Shown: piece after piece, positions 24,256-35,069 of the stretch
Layout: each line of letters opens with the position of its first letter
How positions within the stretch are numbered: the first letter of the stretch is position 1
Assembly: GCF_964656455.1 (NCBI RefSeq)
Contig: NC_135715.1
Coordinates: 38,202,603 to 38,266,602, forward strand
Length of the DNA stretch: 64,000 bases
Origin: Halichoerus grypus
Lineage: Eukaryota > Chordata > Mammalia > Carnivora > Phocidae
Direction of reading: 5' to 3'
Notes under the pieces: generated by a model
Told to the model about the DNA's origin: nothing
What the model saw: the letters and a program-made list of their open reading frames with translations, nothing else
Databases searched by the model: none
Position numbers and translations under genes: made by a program

Positions 24256-24350
24256 AACACCTTTGTGCTAGGAACTGGTGGCTTTATAAAAATGAGAGCG
24301 TCTATGCTCAAAGAGCTTACAATCTATAAGGGTGATATGATCACACTATT
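24256..24350 (-). mobile_element. L2 tail remnant
   Basis: 'tttgtgctaggaactggtgg' and 'gctcaaagagcttacaatct' correspond to the reversed L2 3' end. Short and old. Confidence 0.5.
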
Positions 24351-24715
24351 TTTAAGATAAGGATAGTAATAGATCAAGACGTGGAATATAAATGTGGATA
24401 CGGATGTTATAGTTGTAGATGTAGATACATAAATGCAAACCTGAGTAAGTATCTCAGATAGTTGCAAAAACCATTACCATTGAGATTCCAAAGAGAGAAA
24501 TTTGTATTTGCTTCACAAAATAAGCGGCCTTAGAGTTAAATGAAGAGTTTAGACAAACTTCATAAAATATTTCCACACTTCCTCAATTTATTATAGTTTC
24601 CTAAGCAATACCTAATATTTTAACTGCAGAAATCTCTTCCTTTGACTGCTAAGAAGACTGGCTAGAAACAAAAATTATCATTAGTAAATGATAGTGATGA
24701 TATTAATGACAGTGG

Positions 24716-24935
24716 TAATGATAATAATAAAGGTTAGAATTTACTGATCCCTTACTCTGTACTAGAGACAGATTATTTTTAACCTGCATAATCTCAATTC
24801 ACACGACAAAGTTATGAGGCTAGTTTTATGAGTAATAGCATCAATTTTTTTCAAATGGAGCTTTAGAGATTTTAAACCTTGTCAAGGTTTAAATGGTTAT
24901 TTACAAGATCAGGTTATAAATCATGATCTATCAAA
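24716..24935 (-). mobile_element. MIR, reverse orientation
   Basis: 'tactgatcccttactctgta', 'cctgcataatctcaattcac', 'gacaaagttatgaggctag' and 'aaatggagctttagagatt' follow the reversed MIR consensus through its core. Confidence 0.75.
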
Positions 24936-25250
24936 ATTTAGAACCCAAGACTTTAATAGCAATTTTCTTTGCATTATAGGAATACTAGTAAGTCCTCAAA
25001 TAATATAGCTTAATTTCAAAAAAAAAAAAAAAAAAGGGCAAATTTAGCCTGAAAGCATGTACATTTTTTTCCTTTAGTTTGTCATTACTTACTATTAAAC
25101 TACTAAGCCTAAGTATGGTCTGATTACCATAAGTCATCTAGTTGGAGTAAGGACACTTACACACTCATTTGTGGCCATCATCATGAATCTGCTACACATT
25201 CACCACAGGTAACAAAATCAACATGCTATTACAGGTTGTTTACTTGATCT
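24936..25250. other. Unassigned sequence with an 18-nt A run
   Basis: The A run at about 25019-25036 has no recognisable element or target duplication next to it. Confidence 0.4.
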
Positions 25251-25365
25251 TGAAGCACCTGCCTGGCTCAGTTGGTAGAGCATGTAACTCTTGATCTCAG
25301 GGTCATGAGTTCAAGCTCCACTTTGGGCATGGAGCTTACTTAAAAAAAAAAGAAAGAAAAAAAAA
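25251..25365 (+). mobile_element. Short tRNA-Lys-like SINE without the CT-rich body
   Basis: Unlike the other SINEs this copy reads almost as a tRNA-Lys: 'tggctcagttggtagagcat' (A box), the anticodon stem area 'gtaactcttgatctcag', 'atgagttcaagctcc' (B box), then 'ggagcttactt' and an A-rich tail. It is a SINE, not a tRNA gene, because it has the CACCTG head, an unpaired acceptor and the A tail. Confidence 0.82.
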
Positions 25366-26296
25366 CCGCGTTACTCTTTAAAATAAGCTTTCATTTAAGC
25401 AAAGACATATTTTTGTTTGTTTTGTCAAACTATAGCCTTTCCCTTGTTCTTCAATTACTGTCTTCACAAGCCTCTTATTATAACTTTAGTATATCTGTGC
25501 CATTGGAAACACATTGTACAGTTGCAAAAAGGCCAATTTACTGAGACCCTTGGTGTCAGAAGATATCTTACAGGATTTTAAAAAAGTTATCCTTATAAAA
25601 ATTAGTTATTTTTTATATAGTTCCCAAATTATTACAACAAAATTGTTATAATTTTATTACATTCAACTTAAGAATAATGATATTAGAAGATGGCCATAAT
25701 TCAGTCTCATGTAATAAATGTCTTTGATAACTTAATTTTCAGACATATTTTAATGGATGCTAAGTGATATTTTGATCTTTTGCTTCCTTAAGTGTGAGCT
25801 CTAGCTGTCTCAAACCAGGTTAAGCTTTCCTAAAATGGCTCTGTTATAAATAATCAGTCTAAAGTGGGCTTGGAATTGCTCTTTCAAATTGAAAGTATTG
25901 CCTCTCGAGCATTTTCTGCTTTGTTTTGGAAATTTTCCTTTCCTGTCTCCTAAATGCTTTGTTTGAGCCAAGATCTGAGGCATATATGCAATTGAATTTT
26001 AATGGGTTGGGAGAATACCATTTCTAACACTATCCTTTAACATAATAACATAACTCAATGAGTATTGCTTGTAGTCAGAAGTCCTGGTGACAGCAAGTAT
26101 TAATGTAGTGACAATTACTGCCTCACATCTCTCCTACCTATGTTTGAAGAGCCTTTGCTATTTTTTCTACTTCAAATATAGCTCTTAAAATTATAGAAAA
26201 GCACTACTTATTATAGTTCTAAACACAAAGAGATAGAAACTTTTATAACTACTAAGGTTTTCTTGATGCCTTCAAGGATTTATTAAAAATATTCTA
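25366..26296. other. Unassigned AT-rich sequence
   Basis: No repeat or exon is recognised. Confidence 0.4.
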
Positions 26297-26297
26297 G

Positions 26298-26502
26298 GTG
26301 GCGCCTGGGTGACTCAGTCGGTTAAGTATCTGCCTTCGGCTCAGGTCATGGCCCCAGGGTCCTGGGATCGAGCCCCGCGTCGGGCTCCCTGCTCCTCGGG
26401 AAGCCTGCTTCTCCCTCTCCCACTCCCCCTGCTTGTGTTCCCTCTCTCACTGTGTCTCTCTCTGTCAAATAAATAAACAAAATCTTAAAAAAAAAAAAAA
26501 AA
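26298..26502 (+). mobile_element. Carnivore SINE
   Basis: Full-length element with the 'cccactccccctgcttgtg' body and the 'ctgtgtctctctctgtc' segment of a younger subtype, then AAATAAACAAAATCTT and A17. The sequence attctag on both sides (26291-26297, 26503-26509) fits a short target duplication. Confidence 0.95.
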
Positions 26503-26655
26503 ATTCTAGAATTTTCTAGGCTCACAGAAAAGCTTTCAATCCTGGCTAATCACTATACTAAACTACAGAAATCTTAAGCAATACATGGTCCTAAGCCTTA
26601 GTAGCTCTGAGGTAAAGACCAAAATTATGCTTTCCAAAATGTTTCATAGAGGAGA

Positions 26656-26866
26656 TGAGTCACCTGGGTGGCTCAGTCGGGTAAGTGTCTGACTCTTGAT
26701 TTAGGCTCAGGTCATTATGTCAGGGTCATGAAATCGAACTTCATGTCAGGCTCCATGCTCAGTGGGAAGTCTGCTTGAGATTCTCTCTCTTCCTTTCTCT
26801 CTGCTCCCAAACCCCACTCTTGTTCTTTCTCTCTCTCTCTTTCCTATAAATAAATAATTTTTTAAA
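26656..26866 (+). mobile_element. Older carnivore SINE
   Basis: It carries the 'ctgactcttgatttaggctc' and 'tctgcttgagattctctc' words of the older subtype. The 20-bp target duplication is aaaatgtttcatagaggaga (26636-26655) and aaaatgtttcatagaagaga (26867-26886), one mismatch. Confidence 0.95.
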
Positions 26867-26886
26867 AAAATGTTTCATAGAAGAGA

Positions 26887-28555
26887 ATTCCATTTATGAT
26901 GATGACAGAATAGCCTATAACAGACTTACCCTTCCTGCAGATAAAAATTAAAATTTCTGGACAATTTTTATTATTTTTAATAGTAAAACTTTATGAACAC
27001 TGGGGAATGACCTTAAGCAGAAGGAAACTGGCATTCTAACCTTGAAAAAGGGTAACAAATTTGGTGCAATTTGCAATTATGTTATTTTTTGCCTGGGGGC
27101 ACTCTCTAGTGGGCCTGCCTATGAGAGTTGAAAAGCAATCAAAAAACTGTACTCTTACTGTCTTGAGGAGCCAGATGGTGATGTTTGTGTCAGAAATGGC
27201 TAGAAAATGAGAGGGAAAATTCTGAAAAGAAAATGCTACTGAGGAGGAGATAAAAAATTTGCATGTGAACTCTGCCCACCTTCTTTTATGAGTTACATAT
27301 ATGCTTTGAGGAGGTTCCAGTGTACTCAGCAGAAAGCAGTGGCTGGAAAACTAAAACAACAGAGCAGAGAATTTAGCTTCTGACCACCATATGAGGAACA
27401 GAGTTTAGAATTTGAGTTCAGCCAATTTATCTGCATGACATTCTTCACAGGAAGATAACAGAATACAGATCTGTACTGGATTATCTAGAATGTCCAAGAT
27501 ATAACCTCCCTAGAAAAAGAACTCTCTGGGTCTAAATGAATTTATTGATAATTATATTAGATGTTAAAAAAAAAAAAAAAAATGAAAGTCAATCTTACAC
27601 AAACTCTTTTCAAAAATAAAGAATGAAGGAATATTCCCTGGTTGCTTTATGAAGTCAGCACAATCTAAAAATGAAAACAAGGCAAAGATAACAGAGAAAA
27701 AGAAATTTTTATACTTCTATTCCTGATAAACATAGATGAAAATGTTAATAACAAAAGCTCTCATTGTAAGAGAGTCAGAGAATTGCAGAAGATCTGGGCT
27801 AATCTCTTTATAAACATACCAAGGACAAACCTCCTGGCAGACACACTATATTATTTGCTTGTGTAAAAGTTCTTGCCTATGGAATTTTTTTTACAAGAGG
27901 TACCTGGTGTAGGATTGCTTCTGGTATATGCTGTGGGAAAAAATCAGGTATCCGTATTGCTTGACTATTCTAAAATAAAATAATCTGATTTTTCCTAGAT
28001 ACTTCAAATTATCATCCAGGTTTAGAAACCACTGTATTCTTGTAAGATTAATCTTACATGTCATGTCCAGTTGGCCCAGAAGGGCAGCAAAAGATTTCAG
28101 TTACTCTTAGGCAGTAACAACAGAGACTAACCATCAAATTAGAAAACAGTTGTTTACATCAAAGTCTTCTCTTATACCAGCTGCTAATATTCTCTATACT
28201 TTCTAAGCAGAAAGTCCCCACTAACAGGAAATTTCTTTTCTCCTTAGCTGCCTCCCAACTGATAATTCAGCCATTTTTCACTTACTGATGAATGTATAAA
28301 ATGCCTGGTATTTTTATTATTTTATAATGTTTAAGTTGTCTCTAACAAAATTGAACACAAATCCTTATAAAATATAAAATTATGTTAGTGTTTGAATATT
28401 TAGTCATTACTCCATTAATTATGTCATAAAATGCCTACAATTTTACTCAGTGCTTTCATGACAAGTCATTTTATTGAAAACAAAGGAACATTGAAAAAAT
28501 TTTTATTCTCTTACTTTAAGAAAAAGTAAATTGCAGCACTAGGAGTTATCATCAC
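26887..28555. other. No gene or clear repeat
   Basis: Over 1.6 kb of unassigned sequence. An A run at 27566-27582 has no target duplication. Confidence 0.4.
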
Positions 28556-28559
28556 AATG

Positions 28560-28690
28560 AAGTTAACATTTTTAAGCTCTCATTATTTGCCGGTCATTAT
28601 GGCCAGGGCTTATATACATAGTCTCGGTTAATCTGCAAAACCACAGTAAAACTGTACATTTTATTATCTCTTTCCTCAGCAAGGCAGAAA
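28560..28690 (-). mobile_element. MIR fragment, reverse orientation
   Basis: 'aagctctcattatttgccgg', 'gccagggcttatatacatag', 'ctcggttaatctgcaaaacc' and 'acattttattatctctttcc' follow reversed MIR order. It is followed at 28698-28752 by a short MER5-like piece ('tcaggtgattctaacatacc'). Confidence 0.6.
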
Positions 28691-28752
28691 TGATGCAGTC
28701 TTCAGGTGATTCTAACATACCCTGATATCTGTTTGTGAACCATTAGTTTAGA

Positions 28753-29675
28753 CACAATGCTTCAAATTTGCATGTGATTAATACTTCTCAGATGAAAATA
28801 GAGATCCATCTTATTCTGAAAATATCCCATGTGACTTACATAGACATCAGAGATATAGAATCATGCATGTAAATTGTATTTCAGAGAAGTAAATCCAAAA
28901 GTATCTGAACAGTTCTACTTCCACCTGATAGACCCCATTACTTTGGGTCACATATTTGCAGCCATTTTCATTAATTACATTATAGTGGGTTATACTTTGC
29001 TATTGAGGGGTCACATGATACTGAATGTTTGTGAAAGCAAAATCAGTCCACTTGGAAAGTCATTGAGATAGATAGTGTTAATTACCTTGGACAAATTGAT
29101 CCTGTAGCACATTGGTCACTTAACATTTGCAAGTCAATCAAAACAAAAGCAGAATTAATAGTCTGATTAAGGAAGTGCCAGCGTGACTCAGATGCCACAT
29201 GGAATAAATGCTCTGAGAAGAATTCTTCTATTGAACAAGAATTTTAAAAGTAATCCACCAAAGTACCAAGCCACGACCATTTCAGCAAGGATGAAATAGA
29301 TGGAAGGAGTCAGGAAACAAAATCCTATTTGATATATGAGTTGCTGTTCATAAACCACTTCTGAAATCTGAAGATACTAATTGAGGATTGATGGCTCTGA
29401 TTCAACTAGCATCCCCTAATAATAAAATTTCTCAATATCTAGAATCTAGTCACATGGAAAGGCAAAAAAAGAAAAATGGCTCTCAGTTCACTAGCTCTAT
29501 AAAGTGATGTTAATCTTTCATTTCCTTGGGAAGCTTTCAAAATTATCTTTTAAAGTCACATATCAAAGTAAAATAAAGATTCATAGATATATAAAGGACT
29601 TTTGTAAACTGAGTCAATATTATTCAAGCACATGGGTTGGTGAAGTAACGTCAATGGAGAAATCTAGCCTACTGC
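28753..29675. other. Unassigned sequence
   Basis: No element recognised. The 65-codon frame at 28874-29071 has no known motif. Confidence 0.4.
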
Positions 29676-29851
29676 CTGTTCTTATATGTAAAGTTTTATT
29701 GGAACACAGCCACACTCATTCTTTATGTATTGTCTGTGGATGCTTTCATGCTGCCCAGCCAAAGCTGGGTAGTTGCAGCAGAGACCATGTGGACTGCAAA
29801 GCCACAATTTTTTGTTACGTGGTACCTTACAAAAAAGTTTGCTGACTCTTG
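29676..29851 (-). mobile_element. hAT-Charlie-type DNA transposon end
   Basis: 'aaagttttattggaacacag', 'cattctttatgtattgtctg', 'gtagttgcagcagagacca' and 'aaaaaagtttgctgactctt' follow a common mammalian non-autonomous hAT element whose terminal inverted repeat reads CAGGGGTCGGCAAACTTTTT. The 113- and 66-codon frames here come from this element. Confidence 0.75.
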
Positions 29852-31378
29852 TATCCATCAGAGTGACATGTCAATATTTAAAAACTGCATAATGTCAGAG
29901 AGACTTCTCTACACTTATTTTATTATGTAGTGATCTCCATTCTAAAAGACCTCTTGATCTGCACATTACTTATTTTTTCTCATGGTGAAAGAATGAGTTA
30001 CCTGGTTAGTAAGTGATGCTCATTGGCTTATGTTGCTACATTGGATGGAGCTAATCCACTAAGAGGCTATAAATCTTAAGTTTTCAGTCTTTCTCTTTTC
30101 TTTAATTTTTTTTTTGTTGTTGTTCTAAGTACCAGACTTGTAACTCCATTATCCTAAATAAGTGCATTTGCTCCGCAGATCCTCATTTTTCTGAGGGACT
30201 GTGCTGTAAACTTGACTGGGGGATTGGGAAGTATCTGCAAGCCTACTTGTTTCGCATTCCTAAGATAAGTTCCTGATCAACTTTCTCAGTGATAAAGGTA
30301 ATATGCTGGGCTTCCATGTTATCATTTATTGATTTCAGAACTGTGATTAGGGAGATGGGTGTGATTTATTTGGCATTTATGATTCTAATAGCTCCAATGT
30401 ATTGGTGTCATTTTCAAATTGTTTACATCCTTCTGTAGAGAAAGACAAGTTAACACATAGAATCCTATCTCAGAAATATATAATACCAAAAATATATACT
30501 ATGGAAACCAAAAAGAACGTGGGAAGAGATCCCTTTGAACTCAACATGCATTCCTAAATAAATATGAGACTAAAATATTATCAGGTATGTGGAAGATTTG
30601 AATAATCCAAGTAATAAGCTTTACTCAATTGATGTCATTTATAATTTAGCCATACTTTACAGAAGATAAGCCATCAATTTAATGACTCCACCATTATATA
30701 AAAGAAACAGCACTATATTATAATCTGCACCATGGTGGTAGAATAAGTACTAATAGAACACTAGCAGTGATAATTTCTGCTCATTGAATATTTTTTTTTA
30801 AATTTAAGGAAACTATCCGGACTTAATAGCCATTAAAAAGTATAAAGTATATCCAGAAGTTAAGAAATATATTTTTCCAGTAATGAAGAAAGCAAATTCT
30901 TAACAAATCCCCATGGGACATATAAAGTTTTTCTGTTTACTAGACCAATAAGAAAATCTCAATAAATTCCACACATAAAAATTACATTAGACCTCTCTCT
31001 CTCACAACAAAGCATTGTAACTAAAAGTCAACATGAAAAGATAATCTTTCCACCCTCCCCCTAACTCAATCTCCTTGAAAATATCCCAAAACCTTTGGGA
31101 AAAGAAATAACAGAATTGAAATTGCAAGCTTTCAAGAAAAAATTAAAGAGAACTACAAAACTCTAATGAAACACCAAAATACACTCCAAGAAAAATTTCT
31201 AGCTAGAATCAAATGAGTTCATTAAAAGTTAGAAGTAATTTAAAGTATGAAATAATTGAACAAAACAAAGAAAATAAGCTTAAAGAAAATAAAACAAAGG
31301 ATATAATAATAAAACATGAAATTAATAAAATAGAAAATTTTTAAAGCCTTCAAACTTTTAAATTCTTCTTATTAAATG
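29852..31378. other. Unassigned AT-rich sequence
   Basis: A T run with TTG units lies near 30104-30123. Part of 30990-31330 is A-rich and could be an old L1 piece, but no diagnostic words are seen. Confidence 0.35.
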
Positions 31379-31394
31379 AAAAGCTGATTCTCTC

Positions 31395-31578
31395 GGGGTG
31401 CCTGGGTGGCTCAGTCAGTTAAGCGGCTGCCTTTGGGGATCGGGTCATGATCCCAGGGTCCTGGGATCGAGTCCTGCATCGGGCTCCTTGCTCAGCAGGG
31501 AGTCTGCTTCTCCCTCTCCTACTGCCTGCTGCTCTGCCTACTGGTGCTCTCTCTCTCTCAGTCTCTCTGTCCAAAAAA
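31395..31578 (+). mobile_element. Carnivore SINE
   Basis: Full head and body, with a short A tail and no AATAAAATCTT. Target duplication aaaagctgattct at 31379-31391 and 31579-31591. Confidence 0.95.
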
Positions 31579-31594
31579 AAAAGCTGATTCTTTT

Positions 31595-32984
31595 CAAATG
31601 TCAGACTAGGCCAATTTTGAAAAACCATTCAAGAAAAAAAATTAGAAAGGATAAATTAAGTTGCTTTATCTGGAAAGTGGAAAAAATTCGGATATAAAAC
31701 ATTTTCTTATAACATCAATATATACAGAGAGCAAGAAGGAAACTGGTTGGATTTATATATTTAATGTGTATAATGATTTTTGTCTCTGTTTTGAAACCCC
31801 CAAACTGACAGGGTCATTGTGCTCTTGGCATTGCAGACGATTAGGGGCAGGCTCCATACTTTTTCTTCTAATTTGGGATGATGGACACAAGGGCAAGATT
31901 TCAATACAGAGCAATCAGATTTGTTTTCCTGGAAAACTGATTCTTAAGTTGATAGATACAAAGAAGGTGTTTAGCACTGACTTGCTTTCAGAGAAGCCTG
32001 CGGAAAATCTCCAGGCGCTCCTGCGGCTAAGGTCTCGGGGCTCTATCTAAAAGTATGTTTGTTCACTTCTTTTAAGTTATCAGTCATTCCAATAACCTTC
32101 CAAAAAAATCCTTTTTTTCCTTTTTCGCTTCAAGTGAGCCAAGGTAAGTTGTTGCTAGCAAACAAAAGAACCTGCTGCCAGAGATCTGTGAGATGAGAAA
32201 TATCAGATTTCAGGGTCGGGTTGTTGCTTCTGATATGTCTAAACAACTCAAAATAATAGAATGACTATTTCAACTCTCAGAAGTTTACCTCAAGTAAAGA
32301 ATAAAATGTAAGGCTTTCATGTGCTTCTCCTGAAGGAATTACTTACTGCTTATAGCCATGGGGCTGAGATTGGCAAAAAACCATTTCGGAAAATAAAACT
32401 TCCACAAAATACACCCTCAGCTAAATTCACAAACATTTTACTTCTCTCTGATGAATGTTAGAACATTATTCTGGAAAGGATGGAAAAATTGAATGATACT
32501 ATATCAGAGGATGTATAAGTTCAGTAACTTTCTCAACCCCTTTTCCATACTAATGTATTCTGAAATTACCACTGCAGCTCTTTCTATACTGGAAAACATA
32601 AACAACTTGCTCCATTCTTCAATTCTTTTCTCACTGCACTTTAAATGGAATTTAATTCAATATGGCACTCAGGGTGAAGTGAAATATCCAGAAGGAAGAA
32701 AAAGGTCATATTCAAAAACGATTTATAAGACTTTCCTAATTTACAAGTTTAAAAAAAAATGGGAAATTTTACAAGTGCAATTTTCAAGGTCCTTAATCAA
32801 AGAAGGTGCAATTTTTAAAATTATTTCATTGCTATGGTTATACATGCTTACCAATGTGGATATTTTCATGCACACACACATACTCATGCATTAATAGATT
32901 CTGCCTTTAATATGATAGTTTGGAAATCTAGCTATAGTTTTTTCCATTGGCTGAGTTGGGTAATATAAATCTTGATTTTTTTTT
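31595..32984. other. Unassigned sequence with two long but unsupported frames
   Basis: Frames of 129 codons (31661-32050) and 133 codons (32493-32894) are the longest non-repeat frames in the window. Neither shows a domain, signal peptide or known motif, and no splice context is convincing. About 31790-32045 is less AT-rich than its surroundings. Function unknown, probably non-coding. Confidence 0.35.
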
Positions 32985-33425
32985 TAATGATACCTATTTA
33001 TTATCTCACAGTTCTGAAGATTAGAAGTCTGGTAGTTTTGACTTCTCTGATCCTAGAGTTAAAATCAAGAAGCTGACAGGCCTGAAATGATATTTGGAGG
33101 CTCTAAGGGAGAATCCATTTCCAGGCATCTTCAGACCACCTGCATTTCTTTTCACTTGCCCCCCTTCATCTTCAAACCAGCTATGGGGCATTGAGTTTTC
33201 CCACATTTTGAATCTCTCTTTTGTTTCTCACTCTGACTCATCTCTTCTCCCTCTGATTGCAGAAAATTCTTTGCTTTCAGGGCTCAGGTGGTTAGATTGG
33301 ACCCATCGGATAGGCCAGGCTACTCTCCCTATTTTAAGTCTTTATCCCCAGTTATAAGGTTATAAGTTACAGGTTCCAGGAATTAGGGTGTGTACACCTT
33401 TTTGGGTCATTCTGTTTACTATAGT
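32985..33425 (-). mobile_element. MLT1-type LTR, reverse orientation
   Basis: 'ttattatctcacagttctga', 'gattagaagtctggtagt', 'agggagaatccatttccag' and near the end 'gttccaggaattagggtgtg' then 'tttttgggtcattctgttta' follow a reversed MLT1 LTR. Its central part is altered. The overlapping 87- and 61-codon frames are not genes. Confidence 0.72.
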
Positions 33426-33770
33426 ATTTTATGCAAAGGTTGAGAAAAGCAGTGATAAAGATTACTAGCCTACCATTCTCAGGTTTGCATGCAATATTGG
33501 ATGTTTATATTGTAACTGTTGTATTTGGTATCATATAATGTTACTAAAGTTGAGCCACCATTAAAAAGCATTCATGATGTTAGAAGAATGAAATGGGTTA
33601 GAATGTACACTTTAAAAAAAAATAAGAGAATCAGCAAGACTTCAAGTTGTTTCAAACAATACAAACTAGCAAAACAAAATTATATACAGGAGTCAGCAAG
33701 GAACAAACATTTTTTTTAATAAATCTGTCATTCTTATGGATATAAGAACAATTTACTTTGAACTACTTTT

Positions 33771-33966
33771 TTTTTTTTAAAGATTTTATTTATTTATTTG
33801 ACAGAGAGACACAGCGAGAGAGGGAACACAAGCATGGGGAGCAGGAGAGGGAGAAGCAGGCTTCCCGCCGAGCAGGGAGCCCAACGCGGGGCTTGATCCC
33901 AGGACCCTGGGATCACGACCTAAGCTGAAGGCAGACGCTTAACGACTGAGCCACCCAGGCGCCCCA
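33771..33966 (-). mobile_element. Carnivore SINE, reverse orientation
   Basis: Full reversed element ending '...acccaggcgcccc'. A perfect 16-bp target duplication actttgaactactttt lies at 33755-33770 and 33967-33982. Confidence 0.97.
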
Positions 33967-34214
33967 ACTTTGAACTACTTTTTAAAATTAGTTGAGGAAA
34001 ACCAGGAAAAACAAAAATTTTAAGATCATGATACGTTGAAGTTTGAACTAAAATATTTAAATAATTTTTAAAAGAATGAAGTTAGTATTTCAACAATAAT
34101 AGAATCATCATCACAGGACTAAAACAATCTGATCTTGAAAAATACTAAGCACACTCCTAGATAATCCTTTGAGAAATTTTTAAAAGAGATGAAGTAAGAA
34201 TATTAGAAAATATT

Positions 34215-34367
34215 GGAGTGCCTGTGTGGCTCAGTCAGCTGAGCATCTGACTCTTGATCTGGGCTCAGGTCTTGATCTCAAAGTCATGAGCTCAAGCCCT
34301 GAGTTGAGCTCCATGCTGGGAGTGAAGCCTATTAATTAAAAAAAAAAAAAAAAGAAAGAAAGAAAGA
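34215..34367 (+). mobile_element. Older carnivore SINE with GAAA-repeat tail and truncated CT body
   Basis: The tRNA-related head and 'ctcttgatctgggctcagg' are present, but the CT-rich body is lacking; the element passes from 'ccatgctgggagtgaagcc' into A16 and (GAAA)n. Perfect 16-bp target duplication aatattagaaaatatt at 34199-34214 and 34368-34383. Confidence 0.94.
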
Positions 34368-34384
34368 AATATTAGAAAATATTA

Positions 34385-34424
34385 TTTTTAAAATTGTTTT
34401 ATATATATATAGCATATATGTGTG

Positions 34425-34460
<36 letters not shown>

Positions 34461-34680
34461 GGAACATTATCCAGCCATAAAAAATGAAATCTTGCCACTT
34501 GTGACAACATGGATGGGCCTTGAAGGCATTATGCTAAATGAAATAAGTCAATCAAAGACAGACAAATACCATATGATCTCTCTTACATGTGGAAACAAAC
34601 AAACAAACAAAAAAAACCAAGGTCATAGGTATAGAGCACAGATGACTGGTGGTTGCCAGAGGTGTAGAGTATGAGAAAGT
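34385..34680 (+). mobile_element. LINE-1 ORF2 C-terminal fragment with CA repeat
   Basis: The frame reads PAIKNEILP, TTWMGLEGIMLNEISQSKTD and KYHMISLTCG, the C-terminal end of L1 ORF2, then passes into 3'UTR-like 'gatgactggtggttgccaga'. The CA repeat at about 34428-34458 replaces the usual TATACACA before 'atggaacattat'. The 84-codon frame is a fossil, not a gene. Confidence 0.85.
34428..34458. repeat. (CA)n microsatellite
   Basis: About 15 CA units, preceded by an imperfect TATATA/TGTG stretch, inside the L1 fragment. Confidence 0.97.
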
Positions 34681-35001
34681 CACTAGGTCTCAGGGGACAT
34701 GCCCTGACTAGAACCATTGTCACTAAAACCTCCTGAGAAAAGGGGAGCAAAAGTGACCCCCAAATCAGCCATCAGGTTAGTGAGTGAAGAGAACTAACCA
34801 AATAGAGAAAAATACATTACCTTCTTAAAAACCGAGCTATGAAATGAACACATCAGTCCTGAACACAGTTCAAGACGTAAGAAATAAGGGGGGAAATGGT
34901 CTGTGGAGAACCAAAATAGATGCTATAGAATCCATGTACTTTCTTAATTTAAAAAGAAAATCCCTTTGGCCTTTAATTAATAGGTAATGTGAATCTTATC
35001 C

Positions 35002-35018
35002 AAAGTCTAACACATGTT
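35002..35018. repeat. Target-site duplication, left copy (17 bp)
   Basis: aaagtctaacacatgtt; the identical copy is at 35053-35069, directly after the tRNA-Cys fragment. Confidence 0.95.
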
Positions 35019-35053
35019 GGGGGTATAGCTCAGTGGTAGAGCATTTGACTGCA
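35019..35053 (+). pseudogene. Retroposed 5' half of tRNA-Cys(GCA)
   Basis: Starts gggggtatagctcagtgg and continues through the D arm and the 5' side of the anticodon stem, ending tgactgca. These 35 bases match, base for base as far as I recall, residues 1 to the anticodon GCA of mammalian tRNA-Cys. Everything 3' of the anticodon (variable loop, T arm, acceptor 3' strand) is absent. Perfect 17-bp repeats flank it (the last base is shared with the right copy), and there is no poly-A tail. It cannot fold as a tRNA and lacks the B box. Best reading: a tailless retrocopy of a tRNA half or of a tRNA reverse-transcribed from its anticodon loop. Confidence 0.9.
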
Positions 35054-35069
35054 AAGTCTAACACATGTT

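Noticed and set aside
25251..25365. tRNA-Lys gene
   Set aside because: Lacks a paired acceptor stem, carries the SINE head and an A-rich tail.
29504..29845. 113-codon frame
   Set aside because: Much of it is a hAT-type transposon remnant.
34420..34674. 84-codon frame with recognisable protein similarity
   Set aside because: L1 ORF2 C-terminus after a CA repeat; a retrotransposon fossil.
35019..35053. Functional tRNA-Cys gene
   Set aside because: The sequence stops at the anticodon; T arm, B box and 3' acceptor strand are missing.
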